DNA of 64,000 nt, taken from Patagioenas fasciata (Eukaryota > Chordata > Aves > Columbiformes > Columbidae). A program made the position numbers and the translations under genes. Within the stretch, counting starts at the first letter, position 1, and each line of letters opens with the position of its first letter. The stretch is from positions 2,323,001 to 2,387,000 of the forward strand of contig NC_092520.1 in NCBI RefSeq assembly GCF_037038585.1, written 5' to 3'. Below, piece by piece: positions 12,201 through 24,200 of the stretch. Under the pieces are notes generated by a model. It saw only the letters and a list, made by a program, of their open reading frames with translations. It was not told the DNA's origin and did not search any database.

Positions 12201-15200
12201 CGGCGAAGACCATGAAGACAGTGAGGAATGGGAGCAGAGTGACAGCCCAGCCACTGTCACCATCTCAACGCCAAGAGTCTGGCTGCCGGTTCACTGCGTC
12301 CTGCTCGCAGGCCAGACGAACCTGAATAAAAACACTTATTGCTACCTCAGGTACAAGCTGTATAATCGAGAAGCCACGCGGACTTTGCTCAGGAGGCCAA
12401 AACTGAGCGAGGACGCTGAGAACGTCACGGTGAGCTTTAAGAAAGCGAACAGGGTGACGCTCAGAAGGAGCCAGGGGCTGCTGTGGTTCTTCAGGGAGGA
12501 GAAATTAGAAATCCAGGTGTGGTGGGCGTATGGGAAAGAAAATGACGTGGAAAGACCGCTCGATACAGATCGTCTGATCGGATCTGCCTACGTCGACCTG
12601 GCGGCATTAGCAGAGAGCTCAAGGACAACACTTAGTGTTAGTGGTAAGTTCCTAAAAAAAATCACCGTGTTTCATTCCTCTTCATTAATTCTTTTTAATT
12701 TGGTTACTTCTCGAGTCACTCCAAGCAAAATATTTACAGCTTTGTTTTGTCCTGTATGCAACACACACTCAACTCCTCCTTGCGCTGAAGATAAGATTAA
12801 AATGCTTGCGTTCCAGAATTGAAACCTTAGCAAGTTTAAATGGATGACAAATTGGTGGTAATGATCACTAATAGGGAGAGCAATTAGCCTACATGGATTG
12901 AGGGGGAATGTTTCTTCAGAGTTACTCAGAGTGAGAAGCAACAAGAGTAATGTCTCTCAAGGATGTTGAGCGCGGAGGTCGTGGAAACTGCTGCTTTATT
13001 CAATTACTTGGGCTTCTGTTATCTGCAAAGAATCATTTTGGTTGGAAAATATGCTGAAGATCATCAAGTCTGACCATCCCCCCACCCCTGTCCCTGCCCC
13101 ATGTCCCTGAGAACCTCATGTCCGTCTGTCCAGCCCTCCAGGGATGGTGACTCCAGCACTGCCCTGGGCAGCCTGTTCCAATGCCCCACAGCCCTTTGGG
13201 GAAGAAATTGTTCCCCACATCCAACCTCAACCTCCCCTGGCGCAACTTGAGGCCGTTTCCTCTGCTCCTGGCGCTTGTTCCTGGGGAGCAGAGCCCGACC
13301 CCCCTGGCTCCAAGCTCCTTTCAGGCAGTTCAGAGATCAGAAGGTCTCCCCTCAGCTCCTGTTCTCCAGCTGAACCCCCCAGGTCCCTCAGCCGCTCCCA
13401 TCACACTTGTGCTCCAGCCCCTCACCAGCTCCGTTCCCTTCTCTCAACTCGCTCCAGCACCTCAAGGCCTTTCTTGGTGTGAGGGGCCCAAAACTGCCCC
13501 CAGGATTGAAGATGTGGAATGGAATCCAATCAGCCACCAGCTTGCAGGGAGATTCATGACAGGTCATTTGCTCTTCTTTTGAGGAACAAGAGTTACACCA
13601 AATTTTTATGCTGTGAATACGTTGTGTTCTCCTTACACGTAGACAAAATTTTTCAGAGGCCAGGACTCTCAGGAAGTTGAGGTGCTTTAAAATCATAATC
13701 TGAGCTGTCAGTGGGAAAGTGAGGGTGCACCCAATTTGGGGGATTTGTCACTTGTTTTTAACCTTTACAAGCTGACACTTCTACCATCACGCTGAGCGAT
13801 GCCTTACATAGAAATTACATTGAAAATTAAAACGCGTTCTGCCGGTCTGATGTGAGATCTTTACCCCAATGAACTGTACCAGCTGTTTGCCAAAATCAGA
13901 GTTTCTCTTTGGCTTGTTGAGCTGTTTTTATTGTGAACTCTCTCGCAGGGGTTTATCCGCTGTTCAGATGCAACGCTGCCGACCTCGCAGGAGCGGCCGT
14001 GCGGGTTCACATCGTTCTTTCTTCCACTCCTGCCACTCCGCCCAGCAGAATTCCCTGTGCTGAGGAATACAGCAACACTGAAGAGGAAAGCACAGAGAAA
14101 TCCCCTGAGCCGAGCCTGAAAATCCCTGAAAATCCGAGTCAAAAACTGGATGTCGTGAGTCCAGAAATCACCGGTGACAAACCACAAGAAGACGACGTGA
14201 TATTTCTGGAAAACACGGTTGCTGTCAATATCCTTGTGGAAAGAGCAATGCATCTGAGTTTAAAAGGTACCCCCACGCCCCTGTTTTTTCTTTCTTTGTT
14301 TCTTTATGTTATTTTATGGAATTTGTCCGTAACAGCCGCTACATGGAGCAATTTAAAAACCAACCTTTAAACTTACTCCGGCACAGCAAATGAATGCGAT
14401 GAGTTTTGTACCGTTGCAACCCCGAGAGCATCGTGTCGTTGTGTAAGCACAGGAGCTTAAACTACTCAGCGTATCGCTATTAATTAACTCCAAAATAGAA
14501 ATAATGTTCACTCTTACAGATGACAGCTGAATTCTGAAGTTAAGCGTTATCTTAGTAACGCAACCCTGGGATGCTCACATCTCAAAAGACTCTTGCAAAT
14601 GAGCATTTTTAGCGTATAATCCGGTTGTAAAGCCGGTTTATTTGTGCTATCTGGGGCCCACCAGCCGCAGCGGTGTGGAAGGGCAGTGTAAGGACAGAGT
14701 AATCTGAGCTCACCCAGGCCTGACACAGCATTTCCCACCCTGCAGAGCCACCAAAATTGCAGTTTGCTGCCTAATCACTATGCTGGGGGTCACCAAAGAA
14801 TCGCCCTTTGCTTCTAAATTCACTTTAAGGTACAAAAACGTTCCTTCCTAGCAGGCGCCGTTTGGTTCTTGTTGTGCAACAACAGAACCCGCTTGGTGAA
14901 TTTGCAGGTTTTTGGAGCCTTTTGGGTTTTCCTTCAAGTTGCAATCTGGAAATTAATCTGTTCAAAGTGAATTAAGCTCTTTAAAAACACATCAGGTGCT
15001 GTGCACTTCACCTCGGCCACCTCTTTGTTAATTCTCTCTTTGAAATTGCTCAACTGCCTTCCGATTTATTGTTTTAAATGATTAATAACATCTAGGTTTA
15101 ATTCTGTATAATTGTAGGGAGTCCTTTGACGGACCGTGAAGTCACAGCCCCCAGTAGCTGCGTCTCGTTCGCCGTCGCTGGCACAGACGCTCCAATAACC

Positions 15201-18200
15201 ACTTCGATAGTAGAAAATACAGACTCACCCATCTGGGACTTTCAACAACAAACAAGGTAAGCGCCGTGGTGGATTCATCCAGATGCACTTTGGATCTGAA
15301 AAATACCCAATATCCAGTTTGGCGAGGTGCTTTTCTACTTAGCAGGTGTGTACTCTCGGCTAAAAATGCTTTATTTCCATGTTTTACAATCGCTGTGTCC
15401 TCATATTGGGTGAAAAGTTATTTAAGGTGACTTGGTCTTCAAGCAAACGTGATCTGTGCTGAACCTTGGCTGTGTTTTATTTTGGCTTAAAACCTTGGTG
15501 CATCGCTCTATTTCCACTCATTTTTAGTTTCCCCGTCTAGACGAAAGAGCTGCTGCTTTTTAAAGGACTCTTGGCAAGACCTTGATCCAATTTATTGGCA
15601 TTTTCTGTGTATTTTGCTTTGGTTTATACTTAGAAATGATGCCCTGAGCTCTTAAGTTTGGATTCACCTCCTGAAATTTGGTTTACGGGCACCTCCAAAC
15701 AGTCACTTCACCCGTGTTAGAGCCCAAATTTAGGACAGAATTCCCTAAGGATGCCTATTGTGCCATAATTCTGTAGCGACGTAGCTCAGGTTTAGATATT
15801 TAAATTAAATTAAATTAGAGCAGATGAATTGATGGCTCCAGGGAGCCCCAGCAGATCAAGTCCCACGTGGTAATATTCAGCAATAAATCCATTTTTGCAA
15901 TCTCTTGGCTTCTCCAGTCTTTCTAGACCAGATTTTAAATTCATTCCAAAGCAGCAGCCGAGAGTCTTTTCTAAATATATTCTGTGGGATTTTCTACCAG
16001 ACGGCCCAATTGGCTTTTTACCTTTCAAGGATTTATAATCTGAAGATTAAACCATTAAAAGACTCTGATAGCTGAAGCTGAAAAGTTTTATTTCAGAGAT
16101 TGCTTGTGCTCGGAGTTGAAATAAATAACTTAGGCTTTTTCTATGGATAACCACCGTTAATCCAGTCCCTTAGTTGTATTCCTTAAACACGTATTCATTA
16201 GAGCATAAGCAAAACAGCGCTGGATGCGTGGGGGATTCGCTCTGCCCAACACGGACACCTTTTAACAATAAGAAGTGTGCTTAAATACAGTAAGGTGTTA
16301 CATATTCATAATAACCCCAGGAACACCCATACATATTCATAACCTTTCCCTGCTTCTTATTAAAATGAGTCTCAAATAACCACTTCCATCGTCTCCTCCT
16401 TGACCTTCCCCTGTTCACCTGCTCGGTGTCACTTGGTGGTTTTGAGGAGGGGTCTTTGGATGAAGGCTCCTTCACCTTCATCACAGTGAACTTTGTACCT
16501 TTGGCTCATTATGATGAACTGGCTGGAACCCAAGCTGCCAAGTTGACCGAAATCAAACTGGAGCCCCCTTTTTGCTGTAAATCTTGGCTGTCTTGTCTCC
16601 TCAAGGTTACAACTGGTGCTGTAAAACTTCTGATCTTGGCATTCAATGAGGTTCTGGGTTTTTTTCTTAACACAGTTGGTTACGTAGGGCTCTAAACTAG
16701 ATATTCATTATGTGGCTTAAAGTGTTAGTTCGTTAGTAGGCCCTTATTATGTGGTTGGTTAACCCTTAAGGTGTTAGTTCCCTCTATCCATATAACTTCA
16801 CAAACAAGTTTCATAACTTTTAAATAGAACTTAACCACCTTTTCCTTTTCCAGGTTCAGAGCCCATGCCTCATTTGGTTATAACTGTTAACATTAAACAT
16901 CTTAGCACGAATCGCAACTGCATTTCTCACAGAGTCATTTCTGAATTACTTCAGGCAGCTTAAAAGCTGCTCTACATTTGACGCTTCGATTTTCTTTTTA
17001 TTTCGACTCGTTCTTTTTCCTCCTTGGCCTAAAATATTCCTATTTTTGCTCTGAGCAGATTATCCAAAGAGCTTCTGCTGGACCCACAGCAAACCTTGGT
17101 CTTCAAAGTGTGGCACAAAGCAGGTAAAGTTTGTCGTGCGGTATTGAGTATCTTCTGCATCCTTTCCCTTATATTTAATACAGATAAAGTAAATTCTACT
17201 CAATAAATGGGAGGGTAGAATCGTAAAGGCGTTTTTTACCCCGCACTAGAAGAATGGTGGAGAAAAATCCTCCTTTTCCCCATTAACCATCTGGCAAGGT
17301 TTGATTTCTTTATATTAATTCCATTTTCAATGTGACAGTATTTTAGAGGCCGGATTTTCCTAGAGAAGGAAATGATGTTTAATTTGTACCGAGCAAGCGC
17401 AAAACCACCTGGTTTTTATGGGGAAGGCAGCCCTACTTCATCAATTCAAACTGCTAGGGTGTGATCTTTCAAATAGTGGGGTTTTTTCTTTCTTTTTACA
17501 TATTAAAGTTGAGCTTTCTGGTTTCTGCTTCAAAAATAAGCTCAGCCTTTCTCTGGGTTGTGAATCTCCTGCCAACCCCTCTCCCTGCCCTGGCCTTTCA
17601 TTGTCTCCGCAGGGACGTTTTTAGCCAAGTAAAACCTCTAAGATAATCCAAATAATATTTGCAAGGCAGATTTGCCCAAAAAATGCGACAGTGTCGTGAT
17701 AAATCAGCTTTTTTTTAACGTTTTGCCAAAATGAAAATGCAAGTTTCTGCAATGAAAATACAATTCCGGAGGCAGAATTCGTTTGCTGAGGTCCCCAAAT
17801 TGGCCTTCGGGTTGTTTTTCAAGTCTCTGATTGTTTCTTATTTCTAACTGAATATTTTCCCCTTTATTATAACCCTCATGTCATTAATTCTGATGAAGTA
17901 TTGCACGTCACCCTCATGTCTTATACCCACAGCAAGACCCTCACCCTGCTTCAAATTATTACCAGTGTAGGTGTTCAAGTTCCCAACAGCTTTTTTTGGC
18001 AAATCCCTTGGGAAGAAGCTGAATAAGTACTTTAATTACTTTTTCCTGCTTCTCAATCAACCACCAGAGCTCTCTTAGTTCGAAACATGTTCTGTGTTAA
18101 CAACCAAAATCTAAATCTCGTTCCTTTTGTCTTTAACTCGATTTTCTGTTTCCTCCACATTCTTTTTGTTCCACTCTTTCCTTCATGAGAGTTTTCACCT

Positions 18201-21200
18201 TTTAAATCAGTGAGTTTCATAAGGCGCCTTCCCCGTAAACCCTCGACACATTTCAAGGGCTGTATAACTGATTTATAGCATCCCTGAAAGCGTTTCCTTG
18301 ACGTGAAGGTTCAATTAATGTGTATTTTCTCATCTTCTTCCCCAGAGAGCGAGCGAGTGATCGGATTCGCCTCTGTGGACCTTTCTCCTCTTCTCTCCGG
18401 CTTCCAGCTCGTGTGCGGCTGGTACAACATCACGGATTTCAGCGGGCAGTGCCGGGGCCAGATCAAAGTAGCCATCTCCCCCCTTCAAAACCTAAATCAT
18501 CTGAAAGAAGAAAAGCAGGCGAGGATCCGGACCCAGCCACCAAGTCCTTCAGTACGTTCCTCAGTTGTGATATCCGATTAGATTCCGAATAATCAGGATT
18601 TCTGAAGTTGTGAGCAAATTCACGGTGCTGTCATATATCGATCTGTATAAACGCACCAGGAACATTGAATTCCTGGTTAATTCAGCCGTGTGTTTCCAGC
18701 GCTAATTCCAGCGCTCATCTCCAGCGGCTTCGCTCTCTTGTTGCTTCATGGATGTTTGGGGTGCTTTTAATTATTAGGAGAATATTCTGTGGTTTTGAGT
18801 GTCCAGAAAACTGACATTGTTCTGTTTGTCACTTTGAATGCCTGAAAAGATACTGTAAATTCAGTCTTGCGCTGGTTAGGATATTTTTAATTGGGCAGAA
18901 ATCTATTTTTCTGGAAGATTTGCCATTTCTTGTGTGTGTTTTATTCTCTAGACTTCCCAGTTATGCATAATGGAGCCTCGATATCTTACTTTCCATCTTT
19001 CTTTGGAAGCGTGATGGGAATTAACAAACACTTCTGAAATAAGAGTGTTGCGATATGGTACTTTGGCTCCGTGCTGCAAAATCCTTTGCAAATTTAAAGC
19101 TATTTAAAAAAACGTTGCGTTTCGTTCGTTATCTCACAAAATACCACTTGAATGTCTCTTATTTTCTTGCTGTGGAAGGTTCATGTGCATTGTTCTTTAT
19201 TTATTTTAGGTTAAGCCCAGCTTTCCAACATTTCCCAGTAACGCCACAAGCTTTTCCAAGCAGATGGTGAACACATCATCAAAGGAAATCAGTGTTCCTA
19301 CTCGCGAGCGGTGAGTCTGCTGGTTATTGATAATTGTTTTGATTTATCTATTGGTAAGTCAGCTGATTATCGATCATTTTGCTTCTTTTCAGGGCTCAGA
19401 GATCTATCTGTTGACTCTGCTGAAAAAATAACGAACCCTTTCAAAGGCCTTTCCCTGGTTTTGGTCTTAAATATTAAACCAAATTCCCTTTATCAGTGAG
19501 ATGAAGGCCCAGGAGACAGAAATCCTGGGGCAGGTTCCTTTCTACAAAACCCAGATGTTCTTTCTCTTCTCGCTGTTGTTTCCTGATCTGTTTCGTTTAC
19601 ACCCTTCTAAAAGTGGCAGATATTCCTTCCAGGCCTTTATAAGAATGAAGGTTGTGCTTGTATTTGGATTTATTTTTAATAAGGATAATAAGTTGAAGTT
19701 AGAATAGAGTATTATTGATATATCCACTTTATTTTACCGTAACTCCTGTCCACGAATGACAACTCCTAGAATGCTATAGTATTGCACATTTCAGGACTAG
19801 GACTGTCAGATTTCCTGCTTTTTGTCCCTTAAAACAACCACCAAAGTTTATATGTTTATGTGAGAGAGAATTTTGATTGGTGGTTTGTTTATTTAGCGTA
19901 TAGAGATGATACTTTTCCTGCATGTGTCTGAAGTTTAGAGGGACCACAGGTCTCTAGGAAAATTCCCTACCAGCCACATTATTAACTGGTGCGGAAAGGG
20001 TGGTTGCGGTTTATTTTAGTATAAATTTGCAACAATAAACGCCGCGTTTAGACCGGGTAGTGAGGTGGACTGGGAACTGGCTGAAGGGAAGAAGCCAGAG
20101 AGTCGTGGGCAATGGGGCAGAGTCCGGTTGAGGCCTGGATCCAGCGCAGAGCCTCAGGGGGCAGTGCTGGGGCCGGGATTATTCAATATATTCATCAGTG
20201 ACTTGGATGAGGGAATAGAGTGACTGTCAGCAAGTTTGCTGGGGACACCAAGCTGGGAGGAGTGGCTGACACGCCAGAGGCTGTGCTGCCATCAGAGACC
20301 TGGACAGGCTGGAGAGTTGGGCGGGGAGAAATGGAATGAACTAGAACAAGGGCAAGTGTAGAGTCTTGGATCTGGGCAGGAACAACCCCAGGTTCCAGTG
20401 TAAGTTGGGGAAGGAGCTGTTGGAGAGCAGTGTAGGGGAAAGGGACCTGGGGGTCCTGGGGACAGCAGGGTGAGCATGAGCCAGCACTGGGCCCTTGTGG
20501 CCAGGAAGGCCAATGGTACCTGGGGTGGGTTAGAAGGGGGTGGTCAGTAGGTCAGAGAGGTTCTCCTGCCCCTCTGCTCTGCCCTGGGGAGACCACACCT
20601 GGAATATTGTGTCCAGTTGTGGCCCCTCAGTTCCAGAAGGACAGGGAACTGCTGCAGAGAGTCCAGCGCAGCCACCAAGATGCTGAAGGGAGTGGAGCAT
20701 CTCCTGTGTGAGGAAAGGCTGAGGGAGCTGGGGCTCTGGAGCTGGAGAAGAGGAGACTGAGGGGGGACTCATTCATGTTTACAGATATAGAAAGGGTGAG
20801 TGTCAGGAGGACTGGACTAGATGATCTTCCGAGGTCCCTTGCAATCCCTGGCATTCTGTGCTTTATAAGAACTACTTTCATCCCCCGGTGGCTCTTCAAT
20901 GCACTTGAAGACGTTGGATGTTCTTAGTTGACAGACTTGTCACAGTTTGAGATTTAAACAGGTTTTTGTTGTCAAACAGGCCCGTTTGGAGCAGAACGAG
21001 TCCCTCCGGATCCCCCGCGCTCCGTCACAAGGAGCACGTGCAGAACGTGCGCAGGTTCCACGAGTCCCTGCAGCGAGCGGAGGGGAACGCACAGCGGGCG
21101 GCCAAGACAGACTCAGCGTCGCTCTCGTTGCGCGCTGCTCTGCTCACTGCGCTCAGGTAAAGCCGGACTAGAACCAACGAAGCCATTCAAAGCCTGAGCT

Positions 21201-24200
21201 TTGCAAAGCAGAGCTGGAAACCGAAGAATTCTCACGTCAATTTGAAAGGAAGTGAAAGGGTCTCTTCCAACCAAAATAATTCTGTGATACAAGAACAAGC
21301 CTAGAAGCATTTTCTTAGCAAAATGTCCTTGGAAACACTTTTTTTTTTTACTAGATTATAGATTTAAACCAGGCATAAACTTAAAGAGAAGACTATTTGT
21401 TGTCTGTAGGAATATAGGACTGAAAGAGACTTGGAGTCAATCCATCTCTTCCCCTGTTCCTGCAAGGAATATATCATAAAAATCCTTACATCTCAAGCAG
21501 GTAGAAATCCTCAGATTTTTATCAAGCTCAGTGATAGCATCAATTAATATTCTTGCCTTTATGACTTCTATTGGAAGGTCACCTTAAATCCAGTTCCTTC
21601 GATTAAATTCATTTAAAACTAGCTCTTTTTTTCACTTCCAGCCTAAGCTTTGTAACTAATTCATTTGTTCTTGAGTGTTATCCTCTCGCTTAGGAGACCT
21701 TAACACTTAACTGTTTAACCCTTAATCTCCTATTTGCATATTTACATGCTGCTGTCTACAGGGATACGAATAGAACCAATCTATCACCATTTCTTGTTAT
21801 CTTTTTCCTCTTACCCAATTTCTTACCTCCTGCTTCCAGAAAGAACTTGAGTGAGCTGGATGAGGTTCAAAGATATTTCAACCAGAAGCTGACCAGGTCT
21901 TTTCCTGACTTTGGTGACGGTGACACATCCAAACTGAATCCTGGGGAGCAGAATGATCATCGCGGCTTGACGAGCCGAGAAGTAGATCCCAATTCGCATC
22001 ATCTTTTGGAGAAATCTAGTCAGCTGGTGTCTCAGGTCAGCAGCCTCATCAACGGTGAGTTGACGCTTGGTTTAGATTTTTTTTGGTCAGAAGGTGCCTT
22101 GAAGCAGCTTAAAATTTCTTAAAATATATGGGACCGGTTGCTGGTGTTGGGGATGAGAACGTGTTGCGAGAACCTTCAAACTCCTGTCTGAAACAGCGTT
22201 GAACCGAAACGTGCAGAGGGAAGATTAGGTGGGAGTTAAGACCCTCTCAGAATTGCCTAAATTCAGTTTGAATTTCCACGTCTGTTCAGTAGAAAATGGG
22301 AGTTTTTCACAGAATCACAGAATCACAGGGGTTGGAAGGGCCCTGGAAAGCTCATCCAGTGCAATCCCCCCATGGAGCAGGAACACCCAGCTGAGGTTCC
22401 ACAGGAAGGTGTCCAGGCGGGTTTGAATGTCTGCAGAGAAGGAGACTCCACAACCTCCTTGGGCAGCCTGGGCCAGGCTCTGACACCCTCACCAGGAACA
22501 AGTTTCTTCTCAAATTTAAGTGGAACCTCCTGTGTTCGAGTTTGCACCCATTGCCCCTTGTCCTATCATTGGTTGTCACCGAGAAGACCCTGGCTCCATC
22601 CTCCTGACACTCCCCCTTTCTATATCTGTAACCATGAATGAGTCACCCCTCAGTGTCCTCTTCTCCAGCTCCAGAGCCCCAGCTCCCTCAGCCTTTCCTC
22701 ACACGGGAGATGCTCCACTCCCTTCAGCATCTTGGTGGCTGCGCTGGACTCTCTGCAGCAGTTCCCTGTCCTTCTGGAGCTGAGGGGCCACAACTGGACA
22801 CAATATTCCAGGGGTGGTCTCCCCAGGGCAGAGCAGGGGGGCAGGAGAACCTCTCTGACCTACTGACCACCCCCTTCTAACCCACCCCAGGTACCATTGG
22901 CCTTCCTGGCCACAAGGGCCCAGTGCTGGCTCATGCTCACCCTGCTGTCCCCAGGACCCCCAGCTCCCTTTCCCCTACACTGCTCTCCAACAGCTCCTTC
23001 CCCAACTTACACTGGAACCTGGGGTTGTTCCTGCCCAGATCCAAGACTCTACACTTGCCCTTGTTCTAGTTCATTCCATTTCTCCCCGCCCAACTCTCCA
23101 GCCTGTCCAGGTCTCTGATGGCAGCACAGCCTCTGGCGTGTCAGCCACTCCTCCCAGCTTGGTGTCCCCAGCAAACTTGCTGACAGTCACTCTATTCCCT
23201 CATCCAAGCCATTGATGAATATATTGAATAATCCCGGCCCCAGCACTGCCCCCTGAGGCTCTGCGCTGGATCCAGGCCTCAACTGGACTCTGCCCCACTG
23301 ACCACGACTCTCTGGCTTCTTCCCTTCAGCCAGTTCCCAGTCCACCTCACTACCCGCTCATCCAGACCGCACTCCCTCAGTTCAGCTGTGAGGATGCTGT
23401 GGGACACTCTGTCAAATCCCTTACTCAAGTCAAGGTAGATCACGTCCACCGCTCTGCCATCATCCATCCATCTTGTTCTGGCCTCGTAAAAGTCAATGAG
23501 GTTGGTCAAGCACGACTTCCCCTTGGTGAAGCCATGTTTTTGCAGAAAAGAAATCCCTAGAATGGTACTGAGCCGAGTTTGGGGTTCTTTACCAATATGA
23601 ATTGGCACATCTCTGTTTTCAAGTGATATTTATACCCTACCACGCACAGCTAAAATAAAGCTATTTTGGGGTAGGTAAGACAAAGCTCTTAAGCAGCAGC
23701 TTTTCTGTTTATCGCATCCAGTCCATTTCCTCTTTAATTAATTTTCCCCATCGTTACCGCTGTTGGACACGGAATGACGTCCTCAGTAAGGACAGGCATG
23801 ACACAGCGGGGACAGAAACTGGATCTCTGTGTACACCTTGTTTTTAAATCTATATTTTTCACTCTGGTGTTTCTAAAAGGCCCATTGGCACTGCTCTTCC
23901 CCTCAGCGCTGCCCTGCTCGCTAATTGCTGTTAATTACTGTTGGCTTCACTGTTAGTGCTGCTCCAATCTCACACCAGAGAGCTGCAAAATGGCCAGGAA
24001 ATTTGCTGATTCTTTAAAAAGAATCTGTAAAATCCCCAGGAATTTGGGGGGTTGCAGAGATTTTATTGATGTTTTATTAATGTCCTAATCCAATTGCCTC
24101 TTTTTCAGAGCCTGTGTTGAGAACACAACCAGCTCCTTGTTTCCAAGCTTGATAATTTTACCGCCACAACTGAGCATTAGTCCGGAGTGAATTTCCATTT

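Noticed and set aside
21258-21293. Very short CR1-like tail (CCAACCAAAATAATTCTGTG)
   Set aside because: Only about 30 bp matches, too short to call as an element with confidence.
23279-23608. 109-codon reverse-transcriptase frame as a host gene
   Set aside because: It is CR1 RT sequence in a 5'-truncated LINE, so it is listed as a mobile element.
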